Part shown: one piece after another, positions 10,744 through 18,511 of the stretch | Numbering within the stretch: position 1 is the stretch's first letter | Layout of the letters: each line of letters begins with the position of its first letter | Assembly (NCBI RefSeq): GCF_012184415.1 | Contig: NZ_VTOX01000013.1 | Span: forward strand, 86,425-150,424 | Direction of reading: 5' to 3' | Source: Ramlibacter lithotrophicus | Lineage (GTDB): Bacteria > Pseudomonadota > Gammaproteobacteria > Burkholderiales > Burkholderiaceae_C | DNA: 64,000 nt | The notes under the pieces: generated by a model | Database searches by the model: none | What the model saw: only the letters and a program-made list of their open reading frames with translations | What the model was told of the DNA's origin: nothing | Made by a program: the position numbers and the translations under genes

Positions 10744-11742
10744 TCACTGCAGGAAGCCCAGTTTCGTCTTCGACGTCGCCGCCTTGGGCAGGTCGTCGAT
10801 TGCGATGTGGTCGCGGCTTTCCAGGCGGGCGTTGCCGAAGCCGGTCATCAGCGCGCGGCGCATGTCGCGCGGCGCCAGCTCGGCGAGCTGGTCCAGCAGG
10901 TCGCCGGCCGGCTCGGGCACGAAGCGCTCGCCCCAGCCATGCTCGGCGCGGATCGCCAGGTACAGGTTGCGCGCGATCTGGCGCGCGGCTTCGAACGAGG
11001 GCGGCTCGATCTCGAACACGTTCATGCGGTTGAGGATCGGTTCCGGGATGCAGCGCTCGTCGTTGGCCGTCATGATCCAGATCACCTGGCTGGCGTCGAT
11101 CGCCACCTCGGCGAACTCGTCCATGAAGCAGCCTGCCGTGTCGTGTTCCAGCAGCCCGTAGAGCGCTCCCAGCGGATCGTATTGCGCGTCGGCCGCGGCC
11201 TTGTCGATCTCGTCGACGACGATCACCGGGTTGGCGTACTGGCCTTCGACCAGCGCCTCGAACACCTTGCCCGGCTTGGCGCCTTTCCATTGCGACGAGG
11301 CGCCCGACAGCAGCCAGCCCGCCGTCATGGAGCTCATCGGAACGAGGTTCATGCCGGTGCCGAGCAGCTCGGCCAGCTTGCGGGCGAAGTGGGTCTTGCC
11401 GATCCCCGGCGGCCCGAGCAGCAGCATCGGCGTCACCTCCAGGCCGTCGCGGCTGTCCTGGGACAGCGCCACGTGCCGCTTCACGTCGTTGAGCGCGTCG
11501 GCGAAGTTGGGCAACTGCTCGTAAAGCGACGCCATGTCGGGCAGTCCGCTCGGCTTGACCTGGAAGCGCTCCGGCCCGCGCTCCAGCATGCGCTCGTAGG
11601 TGGTGCGCAGGTTCTCGTGATCGCGGTTGGGGAGCTTCGCCAGTTTGCGCTCGACGTCGTGCGGACGGAAGACGCTGCGCACGCTGGCGACGGGCAGCGT
11701 GAACGCTGCGGACTGATGGGGAACGAGACTGCGTGTTTCCAT
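10744..11742 (-). CDS. AAA+ ATPase, Lon-like ATPase domain without protease
   Basis: A 332-residue AAA+ protein. Walker A is GPPGIGKT (residues 110-117), Walker B is VIVVDEID (173-180), sensor 1 lies in WIMTANDE, and the arginine-finger region is EPILNRM. The order of motifs resembles the ATPase module of Lon, but there is no substrate-binding N-domain or Ser-Lys protease domain. A chaperone-like or remodelling role is plausible; no partner is evident nearby. A good Shine-Dalgarno (AGGAG) precedes the start, with a sigma-54-like promoter upstream at 11778-11794. It may be autonomously controlled. Confidence 0.8.
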   Translation of the reverse strand: METRSLVPHQSAAFTLPVASVRSVFRPHDVERKLAKLPNRDHENLRTTYERMLERGPERFQVKPSGLPDMASLYEQLPNFADALNDVKRHVALSQDSRDGLEVTPMLLLGPPGIGKTHFARKLAELLGTGMNLVPMSSMTAGWLLSGASSQWKGAKPGKVFEALVEGQYANPVIVVDEIDKAAADAQYDPLGALYGLLEHDTAGCFMDEFAEVAIDASQVIWIMTANDERCIPEPILNRMNVFEIEPPSFEAARQIARNLYLAIRAEHGWGERFVPEPAGDLLDQLAELAPRDMRRALMTGFGNARLESRDHIAIDDLPKAATSKTKLGFLQ

Positions 11743-11777
11743 CGATCACTCCTTCCGGCTGGCCTGGTTTTGATTCC

Positions 11778-11794
11778 AGCATAAGCCGTGCCAG
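11778..11794 (-). promoter_or_regulatory. Candidate sigma-54 (-24/-12) promoter of the AAA+ gene
   Basis: Read on the minus strand the site is CTGGCACGGCTTATGCT. It has the invariant GG and GC dinucleotides exactly 10 bp apart and matches the consensus TGGCACG-N4-TTGCW except for one base (ATGCT). The -12 element lies about 38 bp upstream of the start codon, leaving room for a short leader with the AGGAG ribosome-binding site. No enhancer-binding-protein gene is adjacent. Confidence 0.4.
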
Positions 11795-11863
11795 AGTGCA
11801 ATCGAGTGCAGCCGCAGTCGCGAGGTGATGTCAGCAATTGCCGACACCAGCGGCAGGGACGGC

Positions 11864-12196
11864 TCAGGAGGCCTGGCTGCCGGTGCCGAGCACCTGCTGC
11901 AACTCGCCGCTCTGGTACATCTCCATCATGATGTCCGAGCCGCCGATGAACTCGCCCTTGACGTACAGCTGCGGAATGGTGGGCCAGTTGCTGTAGTCCT
12001 TGATGCCCTGGCGGATCTCGTCGTCGTCCAGCACGTTCACCGTCTTCACGTTCTTCGGGTCCACCCCGCACGCCTTCAGGATCTGCACGGCGCGGCCGGA
12101 GAACCCGCACATCGGGAAATTCGCGTCGCCCTTCATGAACAGCAGGACGTCGTTGCCCTTGACCAGTTCTTCGATCCGTTGCTGAGCATCACTCAT
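11864..12196 (-). CDS. grxD: Monothiol glutaredoxin GrxD (Grx4 type)
   Basis: A 110-residue monothiol glutaredoxin that carries [2Fe-2S] clusters for delivery to target proteins. The active site is CGFS at residues 30-33. Glutathione-binding elements NWPTIPQLYV and GGSDI are present. It lies just downstream of prmC in the same direction, the usual order grxD-prmC-prfA-hemA in these bacteria, though 48 bp separate it from prmC. Confidence 0.95.
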   Translation of the reverse strand: MSDAQQRIEELVKGNDVLLFMKGDANFPMCGFSGRAVQILKACGVDPKNVKTVNVLDDDEIRQGIKDYSNWPTIPQLYVKGEFIGGSDIMMEMYQSGELQQVLGTGSQAS

Positions 12197-12244
12197 ATCA
12201 GAAACTCCTCTTGAAGCCCGCAGGGCGGGGGAAACATGTAGCGA

Positions 12245-13072
12245 TTATCCCAGTTCAAGGCGGCACCCGCCCGAGCAGCGCTCGATGCCGCCGAGATCGC
12301 GGCGGCTCGCAACCTGGGAAAAACCCGCACTCGCCATGAGCTCGCGGACGGCGGCTGCCTGATCGTAGCCGTGCTCGACGAGCAGCCAGCCGGAAGGCCG
12401 CAGCCGGGCAGGGGCTTGTCCGATGATGGTTCGCAGGTCGTCGAGCCCGTCGGGGCCGGCGACCAGCGCGTTCGGCGGCTCGTGCGACAGCGCCCCCAGG
12501 TGCGGATCGTCCGTGGCGACATACGGCGGGTTGCTGACGATCAGGTCGAAGCGCTCGGCTATGCCCTCCAGCCAGGCGGCGGGCCGGAACTCCACCGCCA
12601 GCCCCAGGGCCTGCGCATTGGCGGTCGCCACCTTCAGCGCATCGTGACTGCGGTCCGTCGCCAGCATCCTGGCATCCGGCCGCCGGCTCTTGATGGCCAG
12701 CGCGATCGCCCCGCTGCCGGTGCCGAGATCGATCACCCGCGGCGAAGGCCTGGTCGCCAGCACCTCGAGGGCCCATTCGACCAGCGTCTCCGTGTCGGGC
12801 CGCGGCACCAGCACGCGTGCATCCACCATGAGGTCCAGCCCGAAGAATTCCTTGCGACCGGCGAGGTAGGCGAGCGGCTCGCCCGCCGCGCGGCGCGCGC
12901 ACAGCAGCGTGAACTGCCGCTGCTGCGCGTCGTCCAGCGCGTCGCCGTCGTGCGCGAGCAGCCAGGCCCGGTCGCCGGCCGGGCGGCCCAGCGCCTGCAA
13001 CAGCAGCAGCTGCGCATCGAGGCGCTCCAGGCCCAGGTGCGCGGCGGCCGCCAGCGCCTGCGCCAGCGTCAC
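12245..13072 (-). CDS. prmC: Release-factor glutamine methyltransferase PrmC
   Basis: Methylates the glutamine of the GGQ motif in release factors RF1 and RF2 using S-adenosylmethionine. The protein is 275 residues. The N-terminal helical substrate-binding domain is followed by DLGTGSG (residues 115-121) for cofactor binding and NPPY (181-184) at the active site. The GTG at 13072 is taken as start because it overlaps the prfA stop by four bases (GTGA), coupling the enzyme to its own substrate gene. Confidence 0.95.
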   Translation of the reverse strand: MTLAQALAAAAHLGLERLDAQLLLLQALGRPAGDRAWLLAHDGDALDDAQQRQFTLLCARRAAGEPLAYLAGRKEFFGLDLMVDARVLVPRPDTETLVEWALEVLATRPSPRVIDLGTGSGAIALAIKSRRPDARMLATDRSHDALKVATANAQALGLAVEFRPAAWLEGIAERFDLIVSNPPYVATDDPHLGALSHEPPNALVAGPDGLDDLRTIIGQAPARLRPSGWLLVEHGYDQAAAVRELMASAGFSQVASRRDLGGIERCSGGCRLELG

Positions 13073-14166
13073 GCGCCGCCCCCCGGCAGGCTGTTCTCCA
13101 GTTCCTGCAGCTGTTCGGCCTTGCGCGCCAGCAGCAGGCCCTCGACCATCTCGTCGAGCTCGCCTTCCATCACGAACTGCAGCTTGTACAGCGTCAGGTT
13201 GATCCGGTGGTCCGTCACGCGGCCCTGCGGGAAGTTGTAGGTGCGGATGCGGTCGCTCCGGTCGCCGCTGCCGATGAGGCCCTTGCGGGTGGCGGCTTCC
13301 CTGGCGGCACGCTCCGAGCGTTCCTTTTCCTTGATGCGAGCCGCGAGCACCTGCATCGCCTTGGCCTTGTTGCGGTGCTGCGACCGGTCGTCCTGGCACT
13401 CGGCGACGATGCCGGTGGGGATGTGCGTGATCCGCACCGCCGAATCGGTCTTGTTGACGTGCTGGCCGCCGGCGCCGCTGGCGCGGTAGGTGTCGATGCG
13501 CAGGTCGGCGGGATTGATCTGCACCGCCTGCGCTTCGTCGGGCTCCGCCAGCGCCGCGACGGTGCAGGCGCTGGTGTGGATGCGGCCTTGCGTCTCGGTC
13601 GCCGGTACCCGCTGCACGCGATGGCCGCCCGACTCGAACTTGAGCTTGCCGTAGCTGCCTTCGCCGACGACGCGAACCACCACCTCCTTGTAGCCGCCGA
13701 CCTCGCCCGCGCTTTCGCTCACCAGCTCGCAGCGCCAGCCCTGGCGCTCGGCGTAGCGGGTGTACATGCGCAGCAGGTCGCCGGCGAACAGCGCCGATTC
13801 GTCGCCGCCGGTGCCGGCGCGGATTTCCAGGAAGGTGTTGCGCACGTCGTCCGGGTCCTTGGGCAGCAGCAGCCGCTGCAACTGTTCCTCCAGTTGCGGC
13901 AATTCGGATTCCAGCGCGGCGATCTCCTCGGCCGCCATGCCGGCCATCTCGGGGTCGTCCTGCATCTCGCGGGCCTGCGCCAGGTCGCCTTCGCGCTGCC
14001 GGTAGCGAAGGTACAGGTTCGCGACCTCGCTCACCTCGGCGTGTTCGCGCGTGAGGGCGCGAAAGCGCTCCATGTCCTGCACCACCTCCGGCTGCTGCAG
14101 GAAGAAGTCCAGCTCGTTGAGCCGGACCGGATAGCGTTCGAGTTGCTGGCGGAGGAATTGCTTCAC
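13069..14166 (-). CDS. prfA: Peptide chain release factor 1
   Basis: Recognises UAA and UAG stop codons and triggers peptide release. It has 365 residues, slightly longer than the family average of 360. The codon-reading PAT motif is in RVPATETQGRIHTSACTVA, and the catalytic GGQ is in SGAGGQHVNKTDSAVR. The GTG at 14166 gives the standard N-terminus VKQFLRQQLERY; the reading frame stays open upstream into the intergenic repeat, but that stretch is not family sequence. Its stop overlaps prmC. Confidence 0.96.
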   Translation of the reverse strand: MKQFLRQQLERYPVRLNELDFFLQQPEVVQDMERFRALTREHAEVSEVANLYLRYRQREGDLAQAREMQDDPEMAGMAAEEIAALESELPQLEEQLQRLLLPKDPDDVRNTFLEIRAGTGGDESALFAGDLLRMYTRYAERQGWRCELVSESAGEVGGYKEVVVRVVGEGSYGKLKFESGGHRVQRVPATETQGRIHTSACTVAALAEPDEAQAVQINPADLRIDTYRASGAGGQHVNKTDSAVRITHIPTGIVAECQDDRSQHRNKAKAMQVLAARIKEKERSERAAREAATRKGLIGSGDRSDRIRTYNFPQGRVTDHRINLTLYKLQFVMEGELDEMVEGLLLARKAEQLQELENSLPGGGA

Positions 14167-14187
14167 AGGGTGCCTGTCTGGCGGGGA

Positions 14188-14296
14188 GGGAGAAAGCGGG
14201 CCGTCTTCTTCAACGCGGAGGGCGCGGAGCAAGAATCCTTGAATCGAATTCTCTGCGCCCCATGCGTCCTTTGCGTCCTCTGCGTTGAAAGCAGGC
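14188..14296. repeat. Imperfect palindromic intergenic repeat between hemA and prfA
   Basis: The arms TTCAACGCGGAGGGCGCGGAG (about 14207-14227) and GCGTCCTCTGCGTTGAA (about 14272-14288) are mutually inverted and enclose CTCTGCGCCCCATGCGTCCTT-type sequence. This is a dispersed palindromic repeat of the kind that produces spurious AEGAE/LCVLCV peptides when translated. It resembles in design, but not closely in sequence, the CGCAGAAGCCG repeats at 36353, 43064 and 63691. Confidence 0.5.
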
Positions 14297-14320
14297 AGAG
14301 GAGCGCCGAGGTCCGCGTCG

Positions 14321-15580
14321 CTAACGCTCTTTGCGCAGGAAGAAGTGCTGGATCGCCGCGGTGGCGCGTTCGCGCGCGGCGGCGTCGCCGGCGTGCAGCT
14401 CGGCCAGTGCGCCGTGCAGCATCTTCTGGGTGAGACCCCTGGACATGGCCTCGAGCACGGCTTCGACGTCCTCGCCCTTGGCGATCGCCTTGCGGGCCCG
14501 CGCCAGTTCGAGCGCGCGCCATTCGTCGGCCTGGGCATTGAGCTGCTGGATCAGCGGCACGGTGCCGCGCTTGTCCATCCAGTGCAGGAAGCTCTGGACG
14601 CCGGCGTCGATGATGGCTTCGGCCTGCGCCACCGCCGCCTGGCGGTTGGCCTGGCCGGTCTGCACCACGCCGGCGAGGTCGTCGACGGTGTACAGGTAGA
14701 CGTCCTCGAGCTCCCTGACCTCGGGCTCGATGTCGCGTGGCACCGCCAGGTCGACCATGAACATCGGCCGGTGCTTGCGCGACTTGAGGGCGCGCTCCAC
14801 GGCGCCCAGGCCGATGATCGGCAAGGTGCTGGCCGTGCAGCTGATCACGGCGTCGAATTCGTGCAGGCGCGACGGCAGGTCGGCCAGCCGCATCACCTCG
14901 CCGCCGAAGCGCGTCGCCAGCTTCTCCCCGCGCTCCAGCGTCCGGTTGGCGATGGCGATGCCCTTGGGATTGCGGGCCGCGAAATGGGTGGCCGCCAGTT
15001 CGACCATCTCGCCGGCGCCGACGAACAGCACCTTGATCTGGCCGAGGTCCTCGAACAGCTGGCCGGCCAGGCGCACGGCGGCGGCCGCCATGCTGATGGA
15101 ATGGGCACCGATTTCGGTGGAAGTGCGCACTTCCTTCGCGACCGCGAAGGAGCGCTGGAACAGCTGGTTCAGGGTGGTGCCGAGCGCCCCCGCCTGTTCG
15201 GCGGCGCGCACGGCGTCCTTCATCTGGCCCAGGATCTGGGGCTCGCCCAGCACCATGGAGTCGAGCCCGCTGGCCACCCGGAACGCGTGCCGGGCGGCCT
15301 GGCCGTCGCGCAGCGCGTAGGAATGGGAACGCAGCAGCGCCGGCGAGACGCCGCCGGAATGCGCCAGCCAGTCCAGGGTATGGTCGATGTCGCCGTGCTC
15401 GCCGGCGCAATAGATCTCGGTGCGGTTGCAGGTGGAGAGGATCGCGGCCTCGGGCTTGCGCGCGAGCGCGTCGCGCAAGGCCTTGAGCGTGGGCTCCACC
15501 TGGTCGATGGCATAGGCGAAGCGGCCCCGCAAATCCAGCGGAGCCGTGGTGTGGTTGATGCCGAGCGCCCAGACAGCCAT
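14321..15580 (-). CDS. hemA: Glutamyl-tRNA reductase
   Basis: First committed enzyme of C5-pathway tetrapyrrole synthesis: reduces glutamyl-tRNA to glutamate-1-semialdehyde with NADPH. The protein has 419 residues. The N-terminus MAVWALGINHTTAPLDLRGR is the family signature, the nucleophile is C51 in STCNRTEIY, VLGEPQILGQMK follows, and the nucleotide-binding loop is VGAGEMVE. The C-terminal dimerisation helix runs from about residue 320. A TATAAT box ends seven bases upstream of the ATG, so the message may be leaderless. Later pathway genes hemC and hemD lie in this window too, about 17 kb away. Confidence 0.97.
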   Translation of the reverse strand: MAVWALGINHTTAPLDLRGRFAYAIDQVEPTLKALRDALARKPEAAILSTCNRTEIYCAGEHGDIDHTLDWLAHSGGVSPALLRSHSYALRDGQAARHAFRVASGLDSMVLGEPQILGQMKDAVRAAEQAGALGTTLNQLFQRSFAVAKEVRTSTEIGAHSISMAAAAVRLAGQLFEDLGQIKVLFVGAGEMVELAATHFAARNPKGIAIANRTLERGEKLATRFGGEVMRLADLPSRLHEFDAVISCTASTLPIIGLGAVERALKSRKHRPMFMVDLAVPRDIEPEVRELEDVYLYTVDDLAGVVQTGQANRQAAVAQAEAIIDAGVQSFLHWMDKRGTVPLIQQLNAQADEWRALELARARKAIAKGEDVEAVLEAMSRGLTQKMLHGALAELHAGDAAARERATAAIQHFFLRKER

Positions 15581-15587
15581 GGCGCGG

Positions 15588-15609
15588 ATTATAAAATTCC
15601 GCGGAATTT
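15588..15609 (-). promoter_or_regulatory. hemA promoter with embedded 16-bp palindrome
   Basis: On the minus strand a perfect TATAAT -10 box occupies 15593-15588, seven bases before the hemA ATG. Immediately upstream, at 15594-15609, is the perfect palindrome AAATTCCGCGGAATTT, sitting where the -35/-10 spacer would be. A transcription factor bound there would block the promoter. On the plus strand, TATAAA at about 15590-15595 could serve the divergent small membrane gene. Confidence 0.45.
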
Positions 15610-15640
15610 CAAGCACTTGCGTTTTCTCAATTCCCCCGAC

Positions 15641-15919
15641 ATGGGTCCGATCGACGCCCTTCTCCACCTGCTGAGCTTCGCCGCGCCGGCTTTCGCCCTG
15701 GCCGCGCTCCTGGTGCTGGCCGGCCCCTTCCTGCTGCGGCGGCCACGGCGGCCGCTGGCGTGGTGGGTCCAGCTGGCCCTCAATGCCGCGGTCGGCGTCG
15801 CCGTGCTGGCCCTCGGCCTGTGGTATTTCGGGGTCGACGGAAAGATGGCCACCTATGCCGCGCTGGTGTGCGCCGCGGCGGCCACCCAGTGGGCGGGCAG
15901 CGGCGGCTGGCGCACCTGA
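15641..15919 (+). CDS. Small hydrophobic membrane protein, unknown function
   Basis: A 92-residue protein not recognised as a named family. Three hydrophobic stretches can be seen (about residues 10-32, 41-62 and 68-84), separated by a basic RRPRRP loop and a short FGVDGK turn, which suggests an inner-membrane protein. It is divergent from hemA and 12 bp upstream of yaaA, with which it may be co-transcribed. The start ATG 15641 gives a sensible membrane-protein N-terminus. Codon use matches the neighbours, so it is probably native. Confidence 0.6.
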   Translation: MGPIDALLHLLSFAAPAFALAALLVLAGPFLLRRPRRPLAWWVQLALNAAVGVAVLALGLWYFGVDGKMATYAALVCAAAATQWAGSGGWRT

Positions 15920-15931
15920 GGGCCCGTCGCC

Positions 15932-16711
15932 ATGTTGTTCCTGCTGTCGCCGGCGAAGACGCTGGATTACGAATCTCCGCTGCCCCCGCTCCCCCATACC
16001 CGCCCGGCCTTCGTCGGCCGGTCGCAGGAGCTGATCGCCGTCCTGCGCGAATTCACGCCGGCCCGGGTGGCGGGCCTGATGTCGCTGTCGGACAGCCTGG
16101 CCGGCCTGAACGTGGCGCGCTACCAGGCGTGGTCGCCCCGCTTCACCGCCGGGAACTCCCGCCAGGCCATCCTCGCCTTCAACGGCGACGTCTACGAGGG
16201 CCTGGCCGCCCGCTCCCTGTCGCCCGACGACCTCGCCTGGGCGCAGGACCACCTGCGGATCCTGAGCGGCCTGTACGGGCTGTTGCGGCCACTGGACCGG
16301 ATCCAGCCGTACCGGCTGGAGATGGGGACGTCCCTGCAGGTGGGCGCTGCCCGCAACCTGTACCAGTTCTGGGGCACGCAAATTGCCGAAGCCCTGAACC
16401 GGGACGTGGCGGCGCAGAAGACGCCCGTCGTGGTGAACCTCGCGTCGCAGGAATACTCGAAAGCGGTGGATCGCGGCGCGCTCAAGGCACGGATGGTCGA
16501 CTGCGTCTTCGAGGAATGGCGGGGGAGCGGCTGGAAGATCGTGAGCTTTTCGGCCAAGCGCGCCCGCGGGCTGATGGCCCGGTATGCCGTGGCCAACCGG
16601 CTGGACACGCCGGCGGCGCTGCGCGATTTCGATCTCGATGGTTATTCGTTCGACGCCGGCGTTTCTGCCGTCGACCGGCTGGTCTTCAGGCGCAGGGCAA
16701 GCCCCGCCTGA
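15932..16711 (+). CDS. yaaA: Peroxide stress protein YaaA (UPF0246)
   Basis: A 259-residue cytoplasmic protein whose E. coli relative limits free iron and DNA damage during hydrogen peroxide stress. The family start LLFLLSPAKTLDYESP, the middle motif LSGLYGLLRPLDRIQPYRLEMGT, and NLASQEYSKAV are all present. It is downstream of the small membrane protein and upstream of an iron-dependent hydroxylase; any regulatory link between them is speculation. Confidence 0.93.
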   Translation: MLFLLSPAKTLDYESPLPPLPHTRPAFVGRSQELIAVLREFTPARVAGLMSLSDSLAGLNVARYQAWSPRFTAGNSRQAILAFNGDVYEGLAARSLSPDDLAWAQDHLRILSGLYGLLRPLDRIQPYRLEMGTSLQVGAARNLYQFWGTQIAEALNRDVAAQKTPVVVNLASQEYSKAVDRGALKARMVDCVFEEWRGSGWKIVSFSAKRARGLMARYAVANRLDTPAALRDFDLDGYSFDAGVSAVDRLVFRRRASPA

Positions 16712-16750
16712 ACGCCACCGGCTCGTCGCAGGCCTGCCCCAGGGAGAACA

Positions 16751-17608
16751 ATGAGTACGACAACACAGAAAGTGACGCCGCAGCTGCGGCAATGGATCGT
16801 GGAGCAGGCGCAGGCCGGCCACGGCGCCGACGCCGTCCTCAAGGCCATGCTGGCGGCCGGCTGGCAGGAGGACGTGGCCGTGGAGGCCATGGAGGCCACC
16901 TTGCGCGGCCACCTGGACCAGCAGGCGGTGCGGCAGGGGCTGCCGCCGGCGCTGGACGTGCCCGATCCGGACCTCGACGAGTCGCCGCTCTACATCGATG
17001 CCGGCGACCGGCGCGTGCACGTGCTGCAGGCGATGGCGATGCCGCGCATCGTCGTCTTCGGCAGCCTGCTCTCGGACGTGGAATGCGAGGAACTGATCGC
17101 GCTGGCCAGGCCCCGGCTGGCGCGCTCGCTGACCGTGCAGACGCAGACCGGCGGCGAGGAGGTCAACCAGGACCGCACGAGCAACGGCATGTTCTTCCAG
17201 CGCGGCGAGAACGAGCTGGTGCGGCGCATCGAGGCGCGGATCGCGCGCCTGGTGAACTGGCCGGTGGATCACGGCGAGGGCCTGCAGATCCTGCAGTACG
17301 GTCCTGGCGCCGAGTACAAGCCGCACTACGACTATTTCGACCCGGACCAGCCGGGCACCCCCACCATCCTCAAGCGCGGGGGCCAGCGCGTCGGCACGCT
17401 GGTCATGTACCTGGGCGAGCCGGAGAAGGGCGGCGGCACCGTGTTCCCGGACGTCCACCTCGAAGTGGCGCCCAAGCGCGGCAATGCCGTCTTCTTCAGT
17501 TACGAGCGCCCGCATCCCTCCACGAAGACCTTGCACGGCGGCACGCCGGTAGGCGCCGGCGAGAAGTGGATCGCGACCAAGTGGCTGCGCGAGCGGCCCT
17601 TCGTCTGA
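16751..17608 (+). CDS. 2-oxoglutarate/Fe(II)-dependent prolyl-4-hydroxylase-like dioxygenase
   Basis: A 285-residue protein with a P4Hc fold. The iron ligands are visible as H192 and D194 in KPHYDYFDPD and H262 in TKTLHGGTPV; K272 in AGEKWIATKW is the expected 2-oxoglutarate anchor. The N-terminal ~65 residues form a separate helical region (QLRQWIVEQAQAGHGADAVL) similar to a domain found only in bacterial versions. The substrate is unknown; in bacteria such enzymes have been linked to translation-factor hydroxylation. A clear AGGGAGAA ribosome-binding site precedes ATG 16751. Confidence 0.85.
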   Translation: MSTTTQKVTPQLRQWIVEQAQAGHGADAVLKAMLAAGWQEDVAVEAMEATLRGHLDQQAVRQGLPPALDVPDPDLDESPLYIDAGDRRVHVLQAMAMPRIVVFGSLLSDVECEELIALARPRLARSLTVQTQTGGEEVNQDRTSNGMFFQRGENELVRRIEARIARLVNWPVDHGEGLQILQYGPGAEYKPHYDYFDPDQPGTPTILKRGGQRVGTLVMYLGEPEKGGGTVFPDVHLEVAPKRGNAVFFSYERPHPSTKTLHGGTPVGAGEKWIATKWLRERPFV

Positions 17609-17648
17609 AGGTGGCGTTGCTGCCGCACCTGAAGAAAGCCTTGCTGCC

Positions 17649-18497
17649 ATGACCAACACGCCGGAACAATCGCAGCTGGGCAAGCCGGCGCCATGCGTCG
17701 ACCGCTACGACCCCGCGCTGCTCTTCCCGATTTCGCGCGCGCCCAAGCGCGCGGAGCTGGGCATCGCGGGCGAGCCGCCGTTCTTCGGCGCCGATCTGTG
17801 GACCGCCTACGAGCTGAGCTGGCTCACGCCGCGCGGCAAGCCGCAGGTGGCGATCGCCCATGTCACCGTGCCTTGCGAGACGCCCAACATCGTCGAGAGC
17901 AAGTCGTTCAAGCTGTACCTCAACAGCTTCAGCAACACGCCCTTCGGCTCGGCCGACGAGGTGCGCGATCGCATTCGTGCCGACGTGAGCGAAGCGGCGT
18001 GGCGCGGCGCCGGGCGTCAGTCCTCGGTCGGCGTGCGCCTGCTGTTGCCCGAGCAGTTCGACCAGGAGCAGGTGCACGAGCTGGACGGCCTCGGCCTCGA
18101 CCGGCTGGACATCGAGTGCACGCAGTACACGCCCGCGCCGGAGCTGCTCACCGCCGCGTTCGACGAGCAGCCGGTGCAGGAAGTGCTGGTCAGCAACCTC
18201 CTGAAGAGCAATTGCCTGGTGACCGGCCAGCCGGACTGGGGCAGCGTGCAGATCCGCTACAGCGGGCCCCAGATCGACCAGGGCGGCCTCTTGCGCTACC
18301 TGGTGAGCTACCGGAACCACAACGAGTTCCACGAGCAGTGCGTGGAGCGCATCTTCATGGACATCCGCCAGCGCTGCCGGCCGGTCAAGCTGTCGGTGTA
18401 CGCGCGCTACACGCGGCGCGGCGGCCTGGACATCAATCCCTTCCGCACCAGCCACCCGGGGGCCATTCCGCCGAACGTCCGCACCGCGCGGCAGTGA
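17649..18497 (+). CDS. queF: NADPH-dependent 7-cyano-7-deazaguanine reductase QueF (long form)
   Basis: Reduces preQ0 to preQ1 in queuosine biosynthesis. Its 282 residues are the bimodular YqcD type. The catalytic cysteine C189 and D196 lie in SNCLVTGQPDWGS, and the family signature ESKSFKLYLNSF is at residues 83-94. The C-terminus FRTSHPGAIPPNVRTARQ is typical. No other queuosine gene is in the window. The structured element at 18512-18784 begins 15 bp past the stop. Confidence 0.95.
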   Translation: MTNTPEQSQLGKPAPCVDRYDPALLFPISRAPKRAELGIAGEPPFFGADLWTAYELSWLTPRGKPQVAIAHVTVPCETPNIVESKSFKLYLNSFSNTPFGSADEVRDRIRADVSEAAWRGAGRQSSVGVRLLLPEQFDQEQVHELDGLGLDRLDIECTQYTPAPELLTAAFDEQPVQEVLVSNLLKSNCLVTGQPDWGSVQIRYSGPQIDQGGLLRYLVSYRNHNEFHEQCVERIFMDIRQRCRPVKLSVYARYTRRGGLDINPFRTSHPGAIPPNVRTARQ

Positions 18498-18511
18498 CCG
18501 CGCGGCGGCTC

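Noticed and set aside
15581..17683. Minus-strand open frame continuing upstream of hemA for over 700 codons
   Set aside because: It lies opposite yaaA, the hydroxylase and the small membrane gene; its translation is low-complexity Arg/Gly/Ala/His typical of the antisense of GC-rich genes, whereas the plus-strand genes are real families.
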